Shown: in pieces, positions 6,334 to 6,336 of the stretch
How the letters are laid out: each line of letters starts with the position of its first letter
Position numbering within the stretch: position 1 is the first letter of the stretch
Assembly: GCA_018064385.1 (NCBI GenBank)
Contig: JAGHVI010000059.1
Coordinates: forward strand, 1 to 6,336
Direction: 5' to 3'
Source: Candidatus Minthenecus merdequi
GTDB taxonomy: Bacteria > Bacteroidota > Bacteroidia > Bacteroidales > Paludibacteraceae
DNA: 6,336 bases
The notes under the pieces: model-generated
What the model saw: only the letters and a program-made list of their open reading frames with translations
Told to the model about the DNA's origin: nothing
Database searches by the model: none
Position numbers and translations under genes: made by a program

Positions 6334-6336
6334 AAT

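Overview
The window looks like Bacteroidota DNA, probably a Prevotella- or Bacteroides-type gut or oral anaerobe. The evidence is a near-consensus Bacteroidota promoter (TTG, 20-base spacer, TACCTTTG), starts without a clear Shine-Dalgarno sequence in AT-rich context, moderate GC content, and a lipoprotein-type periplasmic adaptor. Nothing in the sequence fixes the genus.

Layout. Bases 1-260 hold no gene I can name; three reading frames are open off the left edge and there are two small dyads. A promoter at 271-301 and a leader of about 85 bases with an imperfect inverted repeat (337-368) precede five complete plus-strand genes that fill 392-6187: a TolC-family outer-membrane channel, a HlyD-type membrane-fusion lipoprotein, a two-domain ABC ATPase and two ABC-2 type permeases. 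The first junction is TAAATG with no gap. The other three are 4-base ATGA overlaps, so this is one tightly coupled operon. After the last stop codon there is a tandem array of five copies of a 23-base unit (6207-6316), followed by a short AT-rich dyad at the window end.

How the genes work together. The gene set matches the E. coli YbhGFSR / YhiI-type exporter layout (adaptor, double ATPase, two ABC-2 permeases), with a dedicated TolC-like channel in the same operon. The two permeases should form an inner-membrane heterodimer powered by the fused ATPase. The lipid-anchored adaptor would bridge to the outer-membrane channel, giving a complete tripartite efflux pump. The substrate cannot be read from the sequence, and no regulator or biosynthetic gene lies in the window.

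The points most worth a second look are the asymmetry of the two ATPase domains (all visible defects map to one composite ATP site), the 23-base repeat array behind the operon, and the dyad in the operon leader. I see no clear evidence of a wholly new system; the operon is a recognisable ABC exporter type.
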